Notes under the pieces: generated by a model
What the model saw: the letters and a program-made list of their open reading frames with translations, nothing else
The model's database searches: none
What the model was told of the DNA's origin: nothing
NCBI GenBank assembly: GCA_003577275.1
Contig: QEVO01000006.1
Span: 62,001-126,000, forward strand
Direction: 5' to 3'
DNA: 64,000 bases
DNA from: Pseudomonadota bacterium
GTDB taxonomy: Bacteria > Pseudomonadota > Alphaproteobacteria > Sphingomonadales > Govanellaceae
Program-made: the position numbers and the translations under genes
Shown here: piece after piece, positions 28,583 to 38,515 of the stretch
Numbering within the stretch: position 1 is the first letter of the stretch
Layout: each line of letters starts with the position of its first letter

Positions 28583-30331
28583 TTAGCTTTTCTTGTCGTC
28601 GAGAGGCTTGTAGACCGGCCATTGCCCTTGCGCAAGGGCGTCAAGCTCCGGCGTCGGCTGCCCCATCCGCATGCGGTAGGCCCACAGGTTGGTCAGCACC
28701 CTGGTAACGTAAAGCCGCGTCTCCTCCAGGGGGATGGTTTCGATGAACAGGAACGGATCATCGGAAAAATTGCCGCGCTGCAGCCAGCGGTTGACGTTGC
28801 CCGGCCCGCCGTTATAGGCGGCGGCGGTCAACAACAAATTGCCCTTCATATTGCGGTCTTCCAAGAGATGCTCGATGTAGCGCTGACCCAGCGCGATGTT
28901 GAGCGTCGGGTCATTGAGCTTGGTCGAGGTGGGCGATTTCAAGCTGCGGTCGCGGCCGATGAAACTGGCGGTGGCCGGCATCAACTGCATCAGGCCGCGG
29001 GCGCCGGCGGAACTGACGGCCAGGGTATTGAACTCCGACTCCTGGCGCATGAAGGCGAAAATGACCGCGCGATCGATGGAATAGCCGCCCGTGGGCGTAA
29101 AATCGGGCACTGGGTAGAGCGCGCTGTCGACCATCGTCATTTCCCGCCGCTCCATCAGCTTGGCGGCGCGCACTTGGGTGCTCGGCAGATTGAGCCGGGA
29201 CGCTAAGCCGAGTATTGCCTGATGGCGGTCGTCCTCCGAGCGCTGCCAGACATAGCGCAGCTCCACATCCGCCCAGTCGATGCGGCCGACCTGGCTTAAA
29301 GCGACGGCTCGCCGCACGCCTGGCAAGTCAGATATGGTGCGATAATCCTTCCAAGGAAACGGCGGGTGCTCCCAGGAGAAAACAATGTCGCGACCCAACT
29401 GGCGGGCGGCGATCATGCCGTAGAAGGTGCGGTTGTTGTAGGCCGCTCGGTCGAGAAGGCGGGCCACCGCTTCGGGCTGGCGGCAGGCCAGGCGGGCGCG
29501 GGCCGCCCAGAATGCCGCCGCCGAGGCATCCCATGGCCGCTCGCTGGCGGCCACCGTGGCGCGTTCGAAATGACCGGCCGACAGCGCGCAGTTACCCTGA
29601 CGCCAGGCGGCCAAGCCGCCCACCCAATTGCCGGCAAAGCGCCCGGAGCCTTCGCCGGCGGCGCTCAAGGTGGCGAGCGAAAGCGCCTTGGCGTCGTTGC
29701 CGGCGTGAAAGTAGCTGGCGGCGACCCTGGACAACAGAGTGGTGAAATTTTCCTTTTCGAACAAGGCGCGCTCGTTGGCCGCCCACAGTTGCTTTTCTGC
29801 AAGTTCCGGCTGCGCCTGTTTAAGGTGCTGGTTGATCGCCGTCTGGGCTTGATAGCGGGCGCGTCGCAGGTCGAGTTCTTTTTTAGTCAACTGTTCCTGG
29901 GGCTCCGGCGGCGGCTGCTTGCGGGTAGGTACCGGCAGGCGAGGGGCGGCATGGCCCTTCGGCCGGCGCTTGGCGGCCAGCCGGTACAATCGCTCGGCGC
30001 CCGGCTGATCGGCGTAGTTTTTCATCCACCGCGCCAGCTCGCCATAACTTGAGCGGTAGGCGTTGGGGTGCATGTAGCGCTCATAAAGCACGTGGCCGAG
30101 CAGAATGCGATCCTTCAACCGGCGGATCAGCCGATCAGCCTCGGCCCAATCGGCGCGCGCCTGGGCGGCGAAAATCTTCTGGTAGAGCTCGATGTCCGAA
30201 GGCTCGAGGACGGCGATGGCGAAGGCTTCGCTGGCATCCTCCGGAGCGGCTTTGGTGGGACCGCCGACCAGGCTCATCAGGAGCAGCAGGAAAAGAGCGG
30301 CAAGGTGAAAGTATGGTCGCGGAACCGTCAT
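28583..30331 (-). CDS. Soluble lytic murein transglycosylase, Slt70-like
   Basis: Periplasmic muramidase that cleaves peptidoglycan with 1,6-anhydro ring formation. The 582-residue protein has a signal peptide ([22 protein letters not shown]), a long helical superhelix domain rich in alanine repeats (about 40-410), and a C-terminal SLT domain with the catalytic glutamate in [36 protein letters not shown] and [14 protein letters not shown]. It overlaps the upstream uracil-DNA glycosylase gene by 4 bases. Family and domain order are normal. Confidence 0.94.
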   Translation of the reverse strand: MTVPRPYFHLAALFLLLLMSLVGGPTKAAPEDASEAFAIAVLEPSDIELYQKIFAAQARADWAEADRLIRRLKDRILLGHVLYERYMHPNAYRSSYGELARWMKNYADQPGAERLYRLAAKRRPKGHAAPRLPVPTRKQPPPEPQEQLTKKELDLRRARYQAQTAINQHLKQAQPELAEKQLWAANERALFEKENFTTLLSRVAASYFHAGNDAKALSLATLSAAGEGSGRFAGNWVGGLAAWRQGNCALSAGHFERATVAASERPWDASAAAFWAARARLACRQPEAVARLLDRAAYNNRTFYGMIAARQLGRDIVFSWEHPPFPWKDYRTISDLPGVRRAVALSQVGRIDWADVELRYVWQRSEDDRHQAILGLASRLNLPSTQVRAAKLMERREMTMVDSALYPVPDFTPTGGYSIDRAVIFAFMRQESEFNTLAVSSAGARGLMQLMPATASFIGRDRSLKSPTSTKLNDPTLNIALGQRYIEHLLEDRNMKGNLLLTAAAYNGGPGNVNRWLQRGNFSDDPFLFIETIPLEETRLYVTRVLTNLWAYRMRMGQPTPELDALAQGQWPVYKPLDDKKS

Positions 30332-31140
30332 GACGAGAGTTCCCGCAGCCGCGCCGCGATGGCTAGAAAATCGCGCCAGGCGTCGCCTTTAAGCGCCGGC
30401 TGGCGCAACAGGTAAGCCGGGTGATAGGTCGGCATCACCGGCACTTGGACGCCATGCTCGCCATCCTCGTATTCGAGCCAATGGCCGCGCAGGCGGGTGA
30501 TGCCCTTATTGGTGTTGAGGAGCACGGAAGCGGCCGAACCGCCGAGGAATACCAAGAGCTTAGGCTTCACCAGCGCGATGTGACGGCGGACGAAGGGCTG
30601 GCAGGCAAGGGACTCCTGCGGCGTCGGCTTGCGGTTGCCCGGCGGACGCCAGAACAGCACGTTGGTGATATAGGCCGTCTGCCGGTCGCGGCCGATGGCG
30701 GCCAGCATGCGGTTGAGAAGCTGGCCGCTGACGCCAACGAAGGGCTTGCCCTGGCGGTCTTCGTCGGCGCCCGGGGCTTCGCCAATAAACATCAGCCCGC
30801 TCAAGGGGTTGCCGTCGGAGAAGACGGTGGACATGGCGGTTTTTTTCAGGGCGCAGCCGTCAAAGGCGCGCACCGCCGCTTCCAGCTCGGCCAAGGTGGC
30901 GGCGGCGCGGGCGGCGCTGACCGCCGATTCGACCATCTCCCCCCCCGATTGCAGGGCAAGGGGACGGGCCGGCTGGGCGGGAACGGCACGCCCCGCCGTC
31001 GGCTCGGCGGCGGCAATGAAGCGATTTAACGGAGCCTCTTCAATGGCCTCGTCCGCCCCCAGCTCTATGAGCCAGCGTAAGGCGGCGGCGGCTTCCGCCG
31101 CGGCTGCCTCATCCGGCGCTGTATCGATGCCCTGGGTCAT
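30328..31140 (-). CDS. Uracil-DNA glycosylase superfamily protein, family 4-like
   Basis: Removes uracil from DNA. From the ATG at 31138-31140 it has 270 residues. Catalytic and uracil-binding motifs are [50 protein letters not shown], and [13 protein letters not shown]. The N-terminal 90 residues are an alanine-rich helical extension. Family 4 enzymes usually carry four cysteines for a [4Fe-4S] cluster with a Cys-x2-Cys pair; here the corresponding place reads GCALKKTA with one cysteine, so the cluster may be altered or absent. Overlaps the transglycosylase gene by 4 bases. Confidence 0.88.
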   Translation of the reverse strand: MTQGIDTAPDEAAAAEAAAALRWLIELGADEAIEEAPLNRFIAAAEPTAGRAVPAQPARPLALQSGGEMVESAVSAARAAATLAELEAAVRAFDGCALKKTAMSTVFSDGNPLSGLMFIGEAPGADEDRQGKPFVGVSGQLLNRMLAAIGRDRQTAYITNVLFWRPPGNRKPTPQESLACQPFVRRHIALVKPKLLVFLGGSAASVLLNTNKGITRLRGHWLEYEDGEHGVQVPVMPTYHPAYLLRQPALKGDAWRDFLAIAARLRELSS

Positions 31141-31301
31141 GATGTTAAGGCCTACCAGATTGCATCCCAGTGACGAAACCATTTTGTACCCTGACCGTCA
31201 TCATGTCATGGAATGGTTGACGCCTCGTTGACCGGCTCCCCCCGACCGGGCATAAACATAGCGATATTTTTCATAACGGCAGAACAACAGGCACCAAGAC
31301 C

Positions 31302-32963
31302 ATGGAACGGGAATCGATGGAATTTGACGTCGTCATCGTCGGCGGCGGGCCGGCGGGGTTATCGGCGGCGATTCGCTTAAAACAACTGGCGGCCGAGAAG
31401 GGCGGCGAGGTCAACGTCTGCGTCATCGAGAAGGGCTCGGAGATCGGCGCGCACATTCTCTCCGGCGCGGTCATCGACCCCATTGCCTTGAATGAACTCA
31501 TTCCCGACTGGAAGGAAAAGGGCGCGCCTTTGCTCACGCCGGTGACGGACAATCATCATTGGGTGCTGAGCGAAAAGAAACGCTTTGATATGCCGCATGT
31601 TTTCCTGCCGCCCTTGATGAGCAACAAGGGAGCCTACATCGTCAGCCTGGGCAATGTGTGCCGCTGGCTGGCGCAAGAGGCGGAAGCGCTCGGCGTGGAA
31701 ATTTATCCCGGCTTTGCCGCAGCGGAAGTACTTTATAATCAAGACGGCAGCGTGCGCGGTATCGCCACCGGCGACATGGGCCTCGCCAAGGATGGCTCCC
31801 GCAAGGACGGCTTTACGCCGGGCATGGAGCTCGTAGCCAAGTACACGCTGTTCGCCGAAGGCTGCCGCGGATCATTGAGCAAAGGATTATTCCACAAATT
31901 CAATCTGCGCGATGGCGTCGATCCACAGACCTTCGGCCTTGGCGTCAAGGAGCTATGGGAGGTTGCGCCCGAACATCACAAATCGGGATTGGTGATCCAT
32001 ACCCAAGGTTGGCCCTTGGACAGCAAAACCGCGGGCGGCGGTTTCATCTATCACTTGGAAAACAATCAGGTGGCGGTCGGATTCGTCGTCGCGCTCGACT
32101 ATGAAAATCCTTACCTGTCGCCGTTCGAGGAAATGCAGCGCTTCAAGACTCATCCGGCGATTGCGCCGATGTTCGAGGGGGGGCGTCGCATCGCCTATGG
32201 CGCGCGCGCCATCAATGAAGGCGGTCTGCAATCGATCCCCAAATTGATCTTCCCCGGCGGCGCGCTCATCGGCTGCGCCGCCGGCTTCGTCAACGTGCCG
32301 CGCATCAAGGGCAGCCACAACGCCATGAAGACCGGCATGTTGGCGGCCGAGGCGGTGTTCGAGGCGCTGTCGCGCGGCTCAACCGGCGGCGAGGAATTGA
32401 CGGCTTACGCTGACGCTTTCCGCAAGTCGTGGGTCTATCAGGATCTTTATCGCGTTCGCAATGCCCGGCCGTCGCTGGCGAAATTCGGCATTACCTTGGG
32501 TACGGTTTATTCCGGCATCGACATGTGGCTGCACAACATCGGTCTAGGGTTCCTGGTGCCGTGGACGTTGCGCAATCACGCCGACCATGCCGCGCTGAAG
32601 AAGGCGCGCGAATGCAAACCGATCCAATACCCCAAGCCGGACGGCAAATTGACTTTCGACCGTCTGTCGTCGGTGTATTTGTCCAACACCAATCACGAGG
32701 AAGATCAGCCCTGTCATTTGACATTAAAAGACGCCGGCGTGCCGATCCGCATCAATCTTGCCGAATATGATGCGCCCGAGCAACGCTATTGCCCGGCCGG
32801 CGTTTATGAAATCGTGCGCAATGCCGACGGCGCCAACCCGCGCCTGCAAATCAACGCGCAAAACTGCGTACACTGCAAGACCTGCGACATCAAGGATCCG
32901 ACCCAGAACATCAACTGGGTGACGCCCGAAGGTGGCGGCGGGCCGAATTATCCCAACATGTAA
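31302..32963 (+). CDS. Electron transfer flavoprotein-ubiquinone oxidoreductase
   Basis: Inner-membrane-associated FAD and [4Fe-4S] enzyme that passes electrons from ETF to ubiquinone, linking fatty-acid and amino-acid oxidation to respiration. The 553 residues start with [21 protein letters not shown] (FAD site), carry the ubiquinone-binding region and [30 protein letters not shown], and end with the cluster ligands [33 protein letters not shown]. Full length. No etfAB genes in this window. Divergent from the glycosylase operon. Confidence 0.96.
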   Translation: MERESMEFDVVIVGGGPAGLSAAIRLKQLAAEKGGEVNVCVIEKGSEIGAHILSGAVIDPIALNELIPDWKEKGAPLLTPVTDNHHWVLSEKKRFDMPHVFLPPLMSNKGAYIVSLGNVCRWLAQEAEALGVEIYPGFAAAEVLYNQDGSVRGIATGDMGLAKDGSRKDGFTPGMELVAKYTLFAEGCRGSLSKGLFHKFNLRDGVDPQTFGLGVKELWEVAPEHHKSGLVIHTQGWPLDSKTAGGGFIYHLENNQVAVGFVVALDYENPYLSPFEEMQRFKTHPAIAPMFEGGRRIAYGARAINEGGLQSIPKLIFPGGALIGCAAGFVNVPRIKGSHNAMKTGMLAAEAVFEALSRGSTGGEELTAYADAFRKSWVYQDLYRVRNARPSLAKFGITLGTVYSGIDMWLHNIGLGFLVPWTLRNHADHAALKKARECKPIQYPKPDGKLTFDRLSSVYLSNTNHEEDQPCHLTLKDAGVPIRINLAEYDAPEQRYCPAGVYEIVRNADGANPRLQINAQNCVHCKTCDIKDPTQNINWVTPEGGGGPNYPNM

Positions 32964-32969
32964 CTTGGC

Positions 32970-34703
32970 ATGACGCATTTGTTGCGATTGTTCTTCTCCT
33001 TTTGTCGTCATCGCCTGGGCTATCGCTCGCCGGCGGCGTTGTTGCTGCTGGCGCTATCGGCTTGCGCCTCAAGTTCGCCGCCGACGCCGCTGGCGTCATC
33101 ATCGGACATGGCGATGGGCAGTTATCTGGCGGCGCAACATGCGCGGCGCAGCGGCGACACCACCGCCGCCGCCAACTATTTCCTCGACGCCATCGCTGCC
33201 GATCCCGACAATGTGCTCTTGCTGCAGCAGGGGTTTTCCTACGCCGTCGCCGACGGCCGCTATAGCGACGCCAAGCGCATCGCCGAGCGGCTGGCCGACA
33301 CCGACATGAACTACAGCCTGCCCGAACTGTTTCTGGTTCTGCACCAGATCAAGGATGGGCATTACGGCAAGGCGCTGGATAAATTGCAGCGTGTTCCCGA
33401 CGCCGGGTTGAACCGCCTCCTTAAACCTCTGGTGCAGGCATGGGTCCTGGTCGGCATGAAAAAAACCGATGACGCGCTGATGGTGCTGGAGCCATTGCGC
33501 GAAACGCCGGCATTCATGCCGTTTCTGCTCAATCATCGCGCCTTCCTCTTGGATTATGCCGATGACCCGCGCGCCGCGGCGATGTACGCCGATGTCGCAG
33601 CCGCCGACCGTTATGGCAGTTTGCGCGCGGTGATCGGTCATGCCGGCCTGCTGACGCGACAGGGCAAGAAGGACGAGGCGCTTGCCGTCATTGCCGCCGC
33701 GAGCAAGCGGTTTCCGCAGGCGGCGTCGATCAAGCTGGCGGCGGCGCGGGCGGCGGCGGGAGAACTCGGCGGCAAGGTAATCAACTCGCCCGCCGACGGC
33801 ATCGCCGAGGCGTTTTATAGCGGCGCGTCCGCTCTGGCGCAGGAAAGCGCTGCCGGTCTGGCGGCGTTTCATCTCCGTCTGGCGCTTTATCTTAAACCTG
33901 ATTTCGCCGAAGCGCGGCTCTTGTTGGCTAATCTCTTCGAACAGGAGGAACAGCACGAAGCCGCGCTCGCCATTTACCGCACCGTGCCTGATGATTCGGA
34001 CGTTGCCGATCAGGCGCGGCTCCGGGAGGTCTGGGTTTTGAACGCGCTTAATCGCACCGAGGAAGCGTTGCAGGCGGTGGAGGTTCTTCTGCAGCGCGGA
34101 CCCGACGAGGTCGAGGTGGTGGCGGCGTTGGCCGATCTGTTGCGCCAGGAAAACCGCCACGATGAAGCCATTGCCCAATATACCCGGGCGATCGAGCTGT
34201 CGGGCGACGCGCCATGGTCGCTTTATTATGCGCGCGCCATCGCTTTCGATCAGGCCAAGCGCTGGGGGCAAGCCGAGGCCGACCTGAAGATGGCGTTGCA
34301 GATCAGCCCCGAAGAAGCGGAGGTGCTGAATTACCTCGGCTATTCCTGGGTCGATCGCGGCATCAACCTTAAGGAAGCCGAGGACATGATCAAACGCGCC
34401 GTGCTGGCGCGGCCGGATAACGGCTATATCGTCGATAGTCTGGGCTGGGTTCTCTATAAGCTCAGGCGCTATGGGGAAGCGGTGGAGCACTTGGAGCGGG
34501 CGGTGCTGTTGCGCCCGGAAGACCCCACCATCAACGACCATCTGGGCGACGCCTATTGGCGGGTCAATCGGCGCATTGAGGCCAGATTTCAGTGGAGCCA
34601 CGCCTTGTCCTTAAAACCCACCGATGAGCAGGCGGCGGCTTTGCGCGAAAAGCTCGAACATGGCCTGAATGTAGCGGCCAAGCCGCGCCCAACCAAGGAT
34701 TGA
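32970..34703 (+). CDS. TPR-repeat lipoprotein
   Basis: A 577-residue envelope protein with a lipoprotein signal (LLLLALSACASSS; lipobox cysteine near residue 31) followed by tandem tetratricopeptide repeats over almost the whole length. The clearest repeats are in the last third: EEALQAVEVLLQRGPDEVEVVAALADLLRQE, EAIAQYTRAIELSGD, NYLGYSWVDRGINLKEAEDMIKRAVLARPDNGYIVDSLGWVLYKL. Such proteins commonly scaffold envelope assembly. The function here is unknown. Close packing with ETF-QO (6 bases) and ispE (6 bases) suggests cotranscription without implying a shared pathway. Confidence 0.88.
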   Translation: MTHLLRLFFSFCRHRLGYRSPAALLLLALSACASSSPPTPLASSSDMAMGSYLAAQHARRSGDTTAAANYFLDAIAADPDNVLLLQQGFSYAVADGRYSDAKRIAERLADTDMNYSLPELFLVLHQIKDGHYGKALDKLQRVPDAGLNRLLKPLVQAWVLVGMKKTDDALMVLEPLRETPAFMPFLLNHRAFLLDYADDPRAAAMYADVAAADRYGSLRAVIGHAGLLTRQGKKDEALAVIAAASKRFPQAASIKLAAARAAAGELGGKVINSPADGIAEAFYSGASALAQESAAGLAAFHLRLALYLKPDFAEARLLLANLFEQEEQHEAALAIYRTVPDDSDVADQARLREVWVLNALNRTEEALQAVEVLLQRGPDEVEVVAALADLLRQENRHDEAIAQYTRAIELSGDAPWSLYYARAIAFDQAKRWGQAEADLKMALQISPEEAEVLNYLGYSWVDRGINLKEAEDMIKRAVLARPDNGYIVDSLGWVLYKLRRYGEAVEHLERAVLLRPEDPTINDHLGDAYWRVNRRIEARFQWSHALSLKPTDEQAAALREKLEHGLNVAAKPRPTKD

Positions 34704-34709
34704 TCGGCG

Positions 34710-35570
34710 GTGGACGCGATCGTCGAGCGGGCGCACGCCAAGATCAATCTCTATCTTCATCTCACTGGACGGCGACCGGACGGCTATCATCTCCTGGACA
34801 GCCTGTTTGTCTATGTCGAGCTGGCTGACATCTTGACCATACGGCCGGCGGCCGACTTGACCCTGGCGGTTCAAGGCCCCTTCGCCGCCGGGCTGACTGG
34901 CGACGACAATCTGGTAGGGCGCGCCGCCCGGCGTCTTGGCGAGGCGTTGGGTATAGCGCCCAGCGGCGCCATCACTTTGGACAAGGAAATCCCACTTGCG
35001 GCGGGGCTCGGCGGCGGTTCGGCGGACGCGGCGGCCATGCTTCGGGTCTTGCCCAAGCTGTGGCGGCGAGAGGCGTCGCACGCCACCCTTGAGGAGATCG
35101 CGCTGCGTCTCGGCGCCGATGTGCCGGCGGCGCTCGACCAACGGCCGGTCTACGTCAGCGGCATCGGCGAGCTCAGACGGCCGGCGGCGCGGCTGCCTGA
35201 GTTCTACTTGGCGCTCGCTAATCCCGGCATCACCTTGCCGACGGCCGCGGTCTTTAAGAGATGGGCAGGGATGAACCTGCCCTTTTCAGAGCCGCTTACT
35301 GCCCCCTTGCCGGAGGATTTTGCGGGCCTTATTGCCGCGCTGCGTGCGGGCCGCAACGATCTGGAGACGGCGGCGATGATGATCGCGCCTGAGGTCGGTG
35401 ACGTGCTGAAAGCCCTGGCCGGCCTGCCCGGCTGTCGGCTGGCCCGGATGTCCGGCAGCGGCGGTACCTGCTTTGGGGTGTTTGAACGGCGCGGTGAGGC
35501 CGAGGCGGCGGCGTTGTCGCTGGCCGTCGATCGGGGATGGTGGAGCTGGGCCGGAGGCCTTGTAAAATAA
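34710..35570 (+). CDS. ispE: 4-diphosphocytidyl-2-C-methyl-D-erythritol kinase
   Basis: GHMP kinase of the MEP isoprenoid pathway, phosphorylating CDP-methylerythritol. The 286-residue product starts at a GTG with AAGGAT upstream. Motifs are ERAHAKINLYLHLTGRRPDGYHLLDSLF, the ATP loop EIPLAAGLGGGSADAAAMLRVL, and RMSGSGGTCFGVF near the end. Normal length. Essential in organisms relying on the MEP pathway, as most alphaproteobacteria do. Last gene of a run starting at ETF-QO. Confidence 0.95.
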   Translation: MDAIVERAHAKINLYLHLTGRRPDGYHLLDSLFVYVELADILTIRPAADLTLAVQGPFAAGLTGDDNLVGRAARRLGEALGIAPSGAITLDKEIPLAAGLGGGSADAAAMLRVLPKLWRREASHATLEEIALRLGADVPAALDQRPVYVSGIGELRRPAARLPEFYLALANPGITLPTAAVFKRWAGMNLPFSEPLTAPLPEDFAGLIAALRAGRNDLETAAMMIAPEVGDVLKALAGLPGCRLARMSGSGGTCFGVFERRGEAEAAALSLAVDRGWWSWAGGLVK

Positions 35571-35703
35571 TAGAACATAGATCCATTAATTTATGGGCCC
35601 GAACCTTAGCCTTTGTCTTTGACCCATGAATCGCCTGTGTTATTTTGCCTGCCCAAGAGCGGGATAGAAAAACCCGGTATGTGGTACAAAAGGACAGCGA
35701 AGC

Positions 35704-38502
35704 ATGAAGGATACGGGGGCGGACGCGAAGGCAGGGTTGAGGGCGCACGGCCGACGTCTTTTCTCCTGGCTGGCTGTCATGGCGGTTGGCGCTTTCTTGT
35801 GCGGCGCTCCTGCGGACGCGCAAACCGTAGATCCCGCGTTATTAAGACAACTTCAACGCGCCCAAGCGGAACAGGGGCCGCTTCATCAACCCTCGCCGGT
35901 TGATCAGGCACGGGAAGAGTCGTTGCGGGAACCGATGATGCGGGACGCCGCCGCACCGACTACCACAAGAGCAGCGCCTTATCCGGAGCCCTTGTCTCGC
36001 CTCGAGCTCGACTATCAGAAGCGAACCGGCCAGGAAATCCGCCAATATGGCTATGATCTGTTCGCCAGTCCGGCGCAGCCTTCCACCGGCATGGTTGGCC
36101 GCATTGCCGACGACTATGTGCTGGGCGTCGGCGATGAGGTGGTGCTGATCCTGCACGGCTCCACCGAGCGCGCGGTGACCACTGCCGTCGATCGCGAGGG
36201 CCGGATCATCGTCGAAGGATTGCCGCCGATCACTGCTGCGGGCCGCACCTTCGGCGAAGTGCGTGATGAAATTGAGGCGCGGACGTCGAAAGCCTTCATC
36301 GGCACCGAGGCGTTCGTCTCCTTGGGCGGTTTGCGCCAGCTATCGGTCTACGTGGTGGGTGAGGTCAAACGCCCGGGCCTTTACCGGCTGACCAGCTTGT
36401 CGACGGCGCTGGACGCGCTCACGGCTGCCGGCGGAGTCAACCGCTCGGGCTCGCTCAGAAAGATCAAGATCGTCACCGGCAGTCAGACCCGCATACTTGA
36501 TCTCTACCGTCTGATGGACGGGCAGGGGGGCGATCTGCGCCTCAGTGACGGCGCCCGTATCGTGGTGCCGGTGATCGGCGGCACGGCGGCGGTCTATGGC
36601 GAAGTGCTGCGTCCCGGCATTTACGAATTACCGACGGAAGGAAACAGCGCCAAGGAATTGCTGGCCTTTGCCGGCGGCACCATTCGCCCGACGGGTTATG
36701 CCTATGTCCTCACCCGGGTTGGCGCGGAAGGGCATCAACAGGTCGAGACGCTGGCGAATCTTAATGGCAGGGTTGCCGATGGCGATATTTATAATGTCGG
36801 CTTGCGGCGCGATGTCTGGGTGGGGGCCGTCGAGCTTCTCGGTCATGTCAGGGCCCCCGGCATCCGCTCCATCGGCGAGTCGCCGACGCTAAGCGCCCTG
36901 CTTGGCGATGTGGAGACCTTCAAGGATTATCCCTATCTGCTGTTTGGCGCCATCGAGACCACCGATCCGGTAAGCCGGGCGCGGGTGCTGGAGCCATTCA
37001 GCCCGGAAAAAGTGCTGTTTGGCGGCGCGGACCGCAAGCTGCGCGATAAGGATCGGGTGATTCTGTTCGGCCGCAGCGATATTGATTTTCTCTCCGCCAG
37101 CAGCACTCGCCGGGTGGTGTTGACCGGCTCCTACACGCCGACGCCGATGCCCGGCGAGAAAGTCGCTCAGCGTTGCATGCCGCTTGACGAGCTGGCGCGG
37201 TTGGTGGGCGATACGCGCTCGGAACGCTATGCGACGGCGGTGCGGGCGGTATTTTCCCAACTTGACGTCACCAAAGTTGAAGAAGCCGCCGATATTGAAG
37301 CCGCGCGCCAGCAACGCGAGGCGGCGCAAATCAGCGCCGAGGCGCGGATTGACAGCAATGGCCGCAAGGTTGTGACGCGGGATGAATTTGGCGCGCGTGA
37401 AATGGACGTTCAGGGTAAAACCCAAGCTCCTGATCAGAATCAGGACGACCCGATGTGTCCGAAAGTTTATCGGGCGGTCGCCAATCTTCTGCCCTTCACC
37501 CTGGAATACGTAGCCTCCGCCGATGGCGCGGTGCGGACGCCCGGCGTTTATCCGCTTGCTGAAGCAACTTCGGTGGGTTCACTGATCGCCGCTGCCGGCG
37601 GCGCGACATTCGGCGCTGATTACGGCACCATCGAGGTGCAATCCTCCACGGCGAACGGCACGCCCGGCATGCGGCAGCGCGTTGATGGCCGAGCCACTGA
37701 TCTGGCCACGGTCACGATCGGTCCTGCCGGCGGCATCCGCCTCAATACGGTTTATCGCGCAGAGGAGGGCGGCGCCGTTCTGCTCTCCGGTGAGTTCAAG
37801 CACCCCGGCGTCTATTCGATCAAGCGTGGCGAGAAATTGTCTGAGCTCATCGAGCGCGCCGGCGGCTTGAGCGATCAGGCTTATCCATATGGCGCTGTTT
37901 TCACGCGCAACCGAGTCAAGGAAGCGCAGCAGGCGGGCTTGCAGCGCACGGCCCGCGAGCTGAACGCCGGTCTGGCGACCGCCGCGTTGAAGAACCGGGA
38001 GATGAGCGCCGATGTGTTGATGGCGGCGCAGAAGCTGGCGGAAAGCATCGCCACCGTGGACATGGTTGGCCGGGTGGTGATCGAGGCGGACCCGCGGGTG
38101 CTGGCGGAGCGTCCTGATCTTGACACCGCCCTGGAGGGTGGTGATGAAATTCACATTCCCAAGCGGCCGAACTACGTTCTGCTGATCGGTGACGTGCTCA
38201 ATCCGGGGGCGTTGCAGTTCGTGGCCGGCAAGAGCGTGAAAGCCTACCTGCGCGAAGGCGGCGGCATACAGAGCACCGCCGACGATGACCGCATTTTCGT
38301 GGTCTACCCCAACGGCGCAGCAAAGCCGGTCAAGCTGTCCTCCTGGGGCTTCAATACCGGGGTGATGGTGCCGCCGGGCACGGCCATCGTCGTGCCCAAG
38401 GACGTGCAGCCCATCGATACCCTCAATCTCGTCAAGGACATCAGCACCATCATCGGCCAACTGGCGGTATCGGCGGCCTCCATCGCCGTAATCAGCCGTT
38501 AA
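35704..38502 (+). CDS. Polysaccharide export protein with repeated SLBB domains
   Basis: Outer-membrane or periplasmic polysaccharide exporter of the Wza/BexD group but far larger: 932 residues against about 380 for Wza. A signal peptide ends APADAQTVD. The export domain (DDYVLGVGDEVVLILHGSTERAVTTAVDREGRIIVEGLPPITAAG) is at about 138-190. Several SLBB ubiquitin-like repeats follow (VYVVGEVKRPGLYRLT; VYGEVLRPGIYELP; ADGAVRTPGVYPLAEA; LLSGEFKHPGVYSIKRGEKLSELIERAGGL; LLIGDVLNPGALQF). It pairs with a YjbH-like gene 13 bases downstream, as in yjbEFGH-type and other alphaproteobacterial exopolysaccharide loci. Confidence 0.93.
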   Translation: MKDTGADAKAGLRAHGRRLFSWLAVMAVGAFLCGAPADAQTVDPALLRQLQRAQAEQGPLHQPSPVDQAREESLREPMMRDAAAPTTTRAAPYPEPLSRLELDYQKRTGQEIRQYGYDLFASPAQPSTGMVGRIADDYVLGVGDEVVLILHGSTERAVTTAVDREGRIIVEGLPPITAAGRTFGEVRDEIEARTSKAFIGTEAFVSLGGLRQLSVYVVGEVKRPGLYRLTSLSTALDALTAAGGVNRSGSLRKIKIVTGSQTRILDLYRLMDGQGGDLRLSDGARIVVPVIGGTAAVYGEVLRPGIYELPTEGNSAKELLAFAGGTIRPTGYAYVLTRVGAEGHQQVETLANLNGRVADGDIYNVGLRRDVWVGAVELLGHVRAPGIRSIGESPTLSALLGDVETFKDYPYLLFGAIETTDPVSRARVLEPFSPEKVLFGGADRKLRDKDRVILFGRSDIDFLSASSTRRVVLTGSYTPTPMPGEKVAQRCMPLDELARLVGDTRSERYATAVRAVFSQLDVTKVEEAADIEAARQQREAAQISAEARIDSNGRKVVTRDEFGAREMDVQGKTQAPDQNQDDPMCPKVYRAVANLLPFTLEYVASADGAVRTPGVYPLAEATSVGSLIAAAGGATFGADYGTIEVQSSTANGTPGMRQRVDGRATDLATVTIGPAGGIRLNTVYRAEEGGAVLLSGEFKHPGVYSIKRGEKLSELIERAGGLSDQAYPYGAVFTRNRVKEAQQAGLQRTARELNAGLATAALKNREMSADVLMAAQKLAESIATVDMVGRVVIEADPRVLAERPDLDTALEGGDEIHIPKRPNYVLLIGDVLNPGALQFVAGKSVKAYLREGGGIQSTADDDRIFVVYPNGAAKPVKLSSWGFNTGVMVPPGTAIVVPKDVQPIDTLNLVKDISTIIGQLAVSAASIAVISR

Positions 38503-38515
38503 CGGCGTCATTGCC

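Noticed and set aside
33099-34601. Minus-strand frame of 500 codons opposite the TPR lipoprotein
   Set aside because: The sense strand has a signal peptide, a lipobox and regular TPR repeats; the antisense frame has none.
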